The notes beneath the pieces are model-generated. The model saw nothing but the letters and a program-made list of their open reading frames with translations. It did not search any database and was not told where the DNA came from. From Owenia fusiformis (Eukaryota; Annelida; Polychaeta; Sabellida; Oweniidae), in NCBI GenBank assembly GCA_903813345.2, contig CAIIXF020000009.1, positions 34,963,759-35,023,758 of the forward strand: a DNA stretch of 60,000 bases, in the 5' to 3' direction. Shown piece by piece: positions 48,201 to 57,200 of this stretch. The position numbers and the translations under genes were made by a program. Position 1 is the first letter of the stretch; each line of letters begins with the position of its first letter.

Positions 48201-51200
48201 GAAGTCTATATTTTTGGGTGGTATTTTTAAAAAAATTTAGAAAAAATTGTTACTGTGTCTGGAGACCTTCAAAGAGGGTGGGGGCCAGAAGGAAAAAAAT
48301 TCACATATTTTGCAACCCTCTTGATGAATTCCAATTTACTCAGCTATGAATGAATGTTTTTGATTTATCTGTCCAGGATTATGTAAATATATATTTATGT
48401 GATCCATACATACAATTGATTTAAACAATATGTACAGTTTAGAGGTAAGTAAAGCTTTGAAAGGACATTTCATGCTGAGTCTGGGTGACATTTTTATTCA
48501 CTGGAGGTAGTAATCCTTTGAGTGTTTTCACATAGAGCATAACAAGTCTCCACTTTAATAAGTGCTTCTTTAGTTACATAAATGTTATATTGTTGCATAC
48601 AAAGAATAATTTTGATGGAGACTTATTATGCTCGATGTGAATTTTAGAACTTTATAGAAAATTTTGCCTGCCATTTTTGTTGATTATTCAAAATGGCCAA
48701 ATGCTATTCATGCTGCATATGTAGGAAGCAGGTAAATTCTCCTAGAAAACGGAGAAAGGTTACAGAAGATTTAGCTTCACAAGTCAAGAATGCCAAAGTT
48801 AGACAGATAATATGCAATAACTGTCGTCTAGATTCATTTGGTATATAGGCTTCGCTAGGCACGAGGGTTACAAAGCCAAAGAAAAACCTCTGCAAGGGCA
48901 TTATAAAATTTTAGATGCTAAAATACCTGAAACATCAAGTGGTTATATGTGCACAACATCTGAATCAGGTAGTTCAAGTGATGATGAGTAAAACTAATCA
49001 GAAAACGTTTCATTGTTATTTCATTAACAAGCCAATGATGAAATGTGTTGAGATTTTAGATGTTTTTCACCTTTTAGGTGATCTCCAAGAAGTGATTATC
49101 TCCGTTATCTGTACTTACTGTTTCCTAGACATTATCAGAATGATTGATAATAAACTTAATAGTTGCTTTAAAATTATGTTGAATAATATCATTATGTTGA
49201 ATCATAATATATACAGTGTGTGTGTTTAGTGTGTGGTTTTTAGCATACCCTATGTCCCTAACAGGAAGCAGGACATATTTCTCATAAAAAATAAACATTA
49301 CTTTACGAGTCAAATCATGAAATGTACATTCTGAATTTAAATGAATTAAAAATAATAAAGTATTTTCATTATTTTAGGTACTTTTGTTCTCTTTCAGTGT
49401 TGCGTGGGAAGGGCAGAATATATTAATATAAATATCTCATTATTGGCAAATTGCCAATTCACTATATATTGTAATTCCAACCTCTATGAGACTAAATTCC
49501 TAAAGATATTGTGATATTTTAACCAAAAAGGTATATTTTAGTAGAAAATAATGAATTTTTTTAATTTGACCTTGACCTGGGGAATATGACCTTGACCTAA
49601 ATTTTCATACATTTTTGAAACACATATATCACATAGATTAATAAAATAAAGAGAAAACTTGAAAATCAGGTGGGGCTTAAAATGGCCTTGTTTACCCAAC
49701 TCCTTTACAATAAGTTAATCATATATTTTGCATGGTCAGATTTCTACCTACAACCAATGACATCATTAATTTAGTCAATATATCGTAATTTCTGTAATAT
49801 ATCAATTAGTGGCAGGGTTTATTGCTCTATTGAAAGTTAATTTATGCTTACCAGTTGAGGGTTGTATCTCAAACAGTTTACTGTCTGGGCCACTAATCCT
49901 GTACGCAAGTGCACTATTGTTCCCAGAATCTCTATCATAAGCCTATAAACAGTAAACATATGTAACTTATTTTAGGATTTTTCAATTTTAAATATATTTC
50001 TTAAAAAATCTGACAATTGATTTACTGATCTATAATGGAATATGTTTTATAAACTAAGCAAGTCAGGTATGCTTCCAGAAACCAAAATGTTGTCAATTGA
50101 AACAATCCATCTAAGGTTTGTAAAAAAATATGAAACACTAAGAAAATGTTTGTAATCCAACTTAAAAAATTCAGAATTAAGATTGTGCATCATACTGTAT
50201 AATAATTATTTGTAATTTTGTAGTTAAAATAGTTTGTTTGTAGTAGTGCCTCATGTATCAAGTAAATAATATAGAATGTCAATAAAAGATAATGATATGT
50301 ATGACAACTAAATTTCATTAGAAGATCACTGCAAAATAATTGTTTATTTTTCATATTAGAATCATAACAAAGAGACCTCAGATCTATGATTTATGGCAAA
50401 AGTATGACATTAAATCCTAAATCGCTAATACAATTCATTTCATTTGAAATCAATGCACTTGATATTGCCAGTCACCCCAACCTTTAAAATGGCCATACTC
50501 ACCTGTACTGTGTATATTAGATAACCATATGATACATCAGGGGGTACCCCAGCAAGTATAGGACTATAGTAGAAGCTGGGGTAGTTGTCGTTGATGTCTT
50601 CTATATCAATGTTGAGTATGGCCTTATTCAATGGCCCTGTAATCAAGAGGAATAATTGTTAATGCTAAACAGACCTATATAGCTGGTTGTCATTAATTAC
50701 TTTGAACAATGTTTCATTTCTGAAAAGTTTAATGAGTAGATCATGTGTGACATTATTTAATCAAGTTGCTATTCAGCTAATCAGAGAATTTCATGAGTAG
50801 ATATCAAAAATCTTGAAAGAATAGCATTTTTCTGTGAACTTATTGAACGACCTGGTATATGGGTGAATCTTCACTTACGATTCTTATCTTGTAGATGTCT
50901 CACAGGAAGTTGAGTTGTGTTTAGTCTGTCACATCTGACCAGCAGGTTAAAACTTGATGTATTCTCTCTATCTATCTGCTCCTCTCTATAAACTACACCT
51001 GTAGTGGCATTTATACTGAACACACCTGTAATCACAAATATTCAGATATATATATTTATCCCATACTTGGACGTGTTACAGGTACATAAAGCTGGTTTGT
51101 AAAAACTTATATTTTCATCAGCGGGCAGATATAGCTTTACGTCCCGCTCCGAGCGGGCAGATATAGTATATCTGCCCGCTACGTCATAATCGCCGCTCGC

Positions 51201-54200
51201 ATATTTATTCATTATTTGTAACGTTCGTGTAATGACTGCGTAAACGACAATGGGGAAAACACAGACAATCGGGATCTGTTTGATGGTTTAAAAAAGGGAA
51301 GGAGCATCCACTTATTCAATCAAAAATTCGAGAAAATAAATGTGGGAATATTTGAGAGAAGAGGAAAATCCGCCCACAGTCAAGAAAACAAAACTGGACA
51401 TGAATCTTCTGAAATATTTCCACGATTGAACAATGTGAACCAGATGACCAAGATTGGTATGGGATAAACATATTATCCTATAGTCGGTTCAGGATATTGG
51501 GATTATCCCTTGGCCAATATAATATATTTCCCTCGGGACCTGCGGCCCTCGGGCAAATATATTATATTTGCCTCGGGATAATCCCAATATCCTGAACCTC
51601 ATATAGGATAATCTCTATTTATCCCATGGTTGAGGTCAAATCTGTAAGATGAATTTTGTAAATATATTTTGAAAATGCGTGAAAAAGCGATATCTGCGGA
51701 ATGTTCCACAGATATCACATTTTTCCATGGATTTGAAAATGTGACGTGTATCGTTACTTGATAATTTCATGATGTCACATGATGAATGAATAAATGAATG
51801 TTGTTTTAATTGAAATGCTTGTTTTAGTTTTATTTGTGAACAATGGGTGTTCTTTTGTGTTGTGAGACCTGTCTTCACGATCAGAAAAATATTCACAATC
51901 CAAGTTATAGATCATCTGAAATTATTTGGTATAACCTGATAACCTACGTGGCTTTTTAGTACATTCCACGTTATCAGTTTAACATGCTTTTTGGCACATG
52001 AAAATGTTTTCCAAGTATGTATACGAAGCAGTTGACGTGGTCCAAGTACTCTCACAACTCAAACTTTCGTAATATCGTCACAGGATAAAGGTTATATATT
52101 AATTGAGCTTTTTCACACCCAATATTTAGAGGGGGCTCATATCTGATGAACATTTCCAATTTTTTATAAAATCACACAGAAACTGTCTGGCTTCAAAGAT
52201 GCAAAAATAATTTGTATGGATGGTGTATCTTGAACACCATTTTTTATGAATGCTGGGACGCTGTATAAAAACAACAATTTAAAAATATATAGGTCTGGGA
52301 ATGGTTTAATGCATTACTATGTCGCCATAGAATGAATAACACTATTATTTTCACAATTTTATTGGTCCCCCTTTGCAAAAACTGGTTACTGGTCTGGATT
52401 TTGTTGTATATTTAAGTTAACCTACCATAAGTGTTGCCAGAGAGAATTGAGTATTTAATAGGTTTCCCATTACTCTCATCTGTTGTGTTTAAATCCACTA
52501 TCATCTCCCTATCAACCTCCTCTTCAATAATAGACCTGTTATATTGTCTCTGGTAGAATACTGGAATGTTAGTCTCTTCTAATATGTTGATTTTCACCTG
52601 TTAAAAGCAATGCAGTAATATTATATAGAGAAGTACACTTTTGGAAATACATGTACAACCCTTTATTACCATGCAACACAACTCCAAATGATTCTTCCAT
52701 TGATTCAGACTTAATAAGACTCAACAACCAAACCAACTAACCACAGTATAAAAAGTTTATTTAACACATGGTCATTAAACATAAATACCTCCCACGAAAC
52801 ACCATGTTAAAGGGGTGCATCAATAGAACGTTGTGATAGGTGATAATTTACAGTGGAACGAGGGGGAATTTCATCAATAAATACTATGACATAAATTGTA
52901 CTCGGTGACCCCCATTAATGAGCATGCACTTACCTTGGTGGTATCATTGAGTGTTATATCTGATATATTATGAGCTATAATATGAAGCTGGAATGTAACA
53001 TTGGGGAATGCAGCAACCGATTTGGCCAGGTAGATCACCCCATTGGTGTGGTTGATTGCAAATATACTGCCATTGTTGCCACCTGAAAATACATTCAATA
53101 TAGAGAAAATAGCATGCTGGTCAACAGTTTGAATTCTGTCCCAATAAGAGAAAAAGCCATGACAAGAAAGAAACTTGTTTATTCTAGGGCAGTTTTTTTA
53201 TAATCTATACTGTTCAATCACAATACATGTAATATATATAATAGAGGAGGGATCAAACAGAAATGTTTTGATCTAACCTTACATAGAATATTTTTTCTAA
53301 ATAAGCTTAACTCCCCTTTCCAGACACCTAAAGAAAACTTGATTCACTTTTTTCACCGAATATATTTCCAAAACCTGAACTAATGAACTGAACTCTTTAC
53401 CTAATATTGCATAGTTGTAAGTCATTGGACCTGCATAGACTTGAATAATGGAAGAATTGACAGCATGGCTGTTGTATATATCCACAGTATAGAGATCCTG
53501 CTCAAACCTAGGCTTTTCAACAGTCTCATTGGCCCAGATATCTAAGCTAACAGTGGAAGATCTGGAAATAACATGTTTGAAAAGATATAGGTTGTTTACT
53601 TGGGGGTGTGAAATATGAGGCATATCCCAGGCCCCACGGACAACACTGTATTTTTATGAGAACAAAAACATTATGAGAACCTTATTTCATTTCATTTATC
53701 AGAAAAACCATTGTGTATTTATTCATTTTGAAACAAGGCAAGCTTTAGAGATGCCACTTGTAGGGCAATTGCAGACTTAATATCGAAATGTTAAAACAGA
53801 CAGATGGATGGAACAACTAATGGACAGACGGACGGTCAGTCGTACAGACAGATGGACAGAGCCAGTCTCTATATCCCATATAATAATAATACATGTTCTT
53901 GTGACACATGGAGTCCCAGTGAAAAAACACATTACATAGTTGCTTGACCCACCTTCTCAATCTAGCAGGAAGAGCCTGGTCAGTGGCCCTGACCCCAAGG
54001 AAGTAAAAGTCTTCCTGTGGGATTCTCTTTAAGCTGACCCTCCCATTGATGGAGTCCATATGGAAGGTGGACTCCCAACCTGGGGATCCAAACTGGACGT
54101 CATAACGTACTTCTGCATTGGCACCTTCATCTGTGTCATTGGCATACACCTAAATGAAAGTACATAATATTATAAAATATCATAGGATTTACACCTGGTA

Positions 54201-57200
54201 TGTTGGAGTGTCTCAGTAGAATTCATGACAACAGGCAAAATTATGAAACAGTTGCCAAATTCCTAAAATCATCAGGCAAGTTTTAAACAACCAGAGAATA
54301 TCAACTAGCATATCCATGGGATACATGTACTGTGTGTGTTTTAAATTTAGATTATTGATACTGCATTAACATTACATGTATTGGTAAAATAAATAGGTTC
54401 ATGGTATAAACAAAGTTGGCAAAGCATCTGAAACTACTTGACACATATTAAATACAGAATACTGTTATCATGTTGTCTTCAAGAGTAAAATATACTTACA
54501 TAGCCCACAGTGTGGTTGACCTTCATGCTTGGTCTGACCTTGAACAGGTAGCCAGGGAGGCCAGAGGGTTGTTGGAAGACCGGAGCATTGTCATTTACAT
54601 CTGACAGTGTCACATACACCCTGGAGCTATTGCTTGAGAACTTTTCTTCAGTCTTAGTTTCTTGTGCATACACCTTGAAATGCACAATATGTTTATTATC
54701 TATATTAGCACAGTCTTTATTCCACATATTTGTGGATGGTAATTTTAACTATATTTAATCCAAAAATAAATGTTACAGTAAGTGAACAGATTATTCTATG
54801 AATTTCCAATATTTGGGTTTATCATGCACCTTGTCTAGATACTGAAATCTGATTGGTTCTAAGCTGCTGGTAATTTGGCCATATCTGGCTTTTCTAAAAA
54901 ACTGCCCAATATTTTCAACAAGGTCAACAGGGTTAAAAAGCAATAAAGCCACAACTGATTATTCATCGCTAAAAGCAAAAATATCTCAATAAAATCACGA
55001 GAAGCAAAATAATATATTAAATACAATCAAGTACACAACTCACTGTAAATTCAAAGTATTGGTTTGTCTCTCTGTCAAGGAGGTTGCTGTTAAGAACAGA
55101 TACAATCCCAGTAGTACTGTCAAGTTGAAAGCCACCACTTGTGTCCATTATCTTGTACTCAAACTCAGCATTTGATCCCTGAAAAGATGACATACAGATG
55201 TGTATGAACATGTATCTTTGAATATATGATTATAATGATTTGTCTACATGTACATTATACACATTTGCTTAAAAACGGGCATTTTGTAGATGTGTTTAGA
55301 AAAAAATATTTCAATGATATAATATAAAGTTAATTCAAGACACATACAGTAAAACAGGTCTATAGGAACACCAATTCTCAGCATGTGTTCAGTTAACTTT
55401 TTGTGGATCGACAGGTTTTACTTAATACAGCTCTTATGGTAAAATGAATAGAATGAAAAATGACACCTTTCTATGTTTCTGTTTGAGCAAATCCCAGTTC
55501 CCAATAAAACAAATGTTAATTTGATATACCTCATCTGCGTCAGTGGCGCTGACTTGTGTCACTAGCAGTCCTTCAGGAAGATTCTCAGGGATCGTCACAT
55601 TGTATGTGTGTGATGTCATAATAGGCTTGTTGTCATTGACATCCTCTACATCGATAGTTAGTGAGGCATAAGCACGTCGTGAAAGAGGCTTGTCAGTCTG
55701 GTAGGCCTGTAATGATAAATCATATGATTAGATTTGAGACATGACAAATCTCATTTTTGGGAAAATAGTACTTCTCTTTTCTGTCATTAACTGTTACTTA
55801 TTACTAATTATAAAACCAATGGCCACTAAATCATAAAGTTCAAATAAGTTAGCGTGTCATTATTTCTAATATGACTTGAAAACATATGTGATTTCTTCAT
55901 GTTCAAATCCCTGCCTATCTACATTATGTGTGTATATACATGTTAGGTATTGAGCGAGAGAAAATATACACCTCATCATGGTCAGGTGAAACCATTCTCG
56001 TATGACGACTGTAATAAAATCCTAGATTATTACAATTATGCAATATAAGCTTGCGTGGGGAAGTAACTAATTGACTTATTGAAATAATATAATACTCTGT
56101 CAATTGATCATGGAGCTTCTTCCCTTATAATCCCAAACCTTATTAAGCCTATACAATTACAAAGTAATATCGCACCAACTGAAAATTCATCAATGTGTTT
56201 CTAATATACACATCTCAAGAGAGAAGCTGTTTCGAAAATGTTCTTTGGTTTAATTTATCTAAATGTGTGGATGTTACTTATAATGGGCATCAACAGTGAC
56301 AGACAACCCTTGGAAAAATGTGACGGCACTTTAGTGAATTATGAATCTAATAATGAAATCTGTCTGCACTCGGCAAGCAGCTGTATGGGGAGATGTGGAA
56401 GTTATACTAATGATACAGAGATGACGTTTACATGTTCGTGCGACTCTAAATGCACCTTATACAAAGACTGCTGTGATGATTTTACACATGAATGCCCCGA
56501 TGAATCTAAAAGGGCAAATGAGGATGAAATCCATCCAAAGTGCACAGAAACAAAAGGAAACTTTGGAAGTGTATTTCAAATACTAGACTGCCCGAGTGAT
56601 TATCTGGACATAAGCATCAAAATCAAATGCTTGTTAAATAAACAAAAGAAATTTGGAATATCAAGCATTCCTGTAGTAGATCCAACTACAGATTTTCATT
56701 ATGGAAATGTATTCTGTGCTATTTGTAATGGAGTTAATCCAGCACAGACAGTTGCTTGGGAGGTTCAAATCTCCTGTCCTAAATTCAAGATCTTTAACTG
56801 TTGGAACAACATGGCTGAAATCTTGACACTTCTTCAGAATGATGTCCAAACAGGGAGCAACATGGCAGACATCAACATAGAATATAACCCATATGTGGTC
56901 CCTGAATCTCCTCCAAGAATATGTGCAGTAACAGTTGACTACTGCACCGGTAAATGCCACAATGATACTATTGTCAACATGTGTGTCAAAACAAAAGGTG
57001 CGATCGTTCATGATATCCACATGATACCCTACAAGAATTTATACTGTGCTATATGTTCATCAGATAGAATGATAAGAGCTGGTGGGATGATACTATGTGG
57101 CTACAAAGCTCCGTTGAAGATCTTGAATTTTATCCAATACTCTGTCAAAGTACTGTTTGACTTCAACAGAGATGGCACTGATGCTTACGCAACAACACTT

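Larger units (their letters stand above)
47812..49851 (-). other. Cadherin intron 12
   Basis: 2.0-kb intron with an inverted-repeat MITE at about 48515-48645 (cacatagagcataacaagtc / gacttattatgctcgatgtg) and a broken small coding remnant at 48693-48991. Confidence 0.55.

Noticed and set aside
56661-57020. 119-codon minus-strand ORF
   Set aside because: Shadow of the SMB gene.
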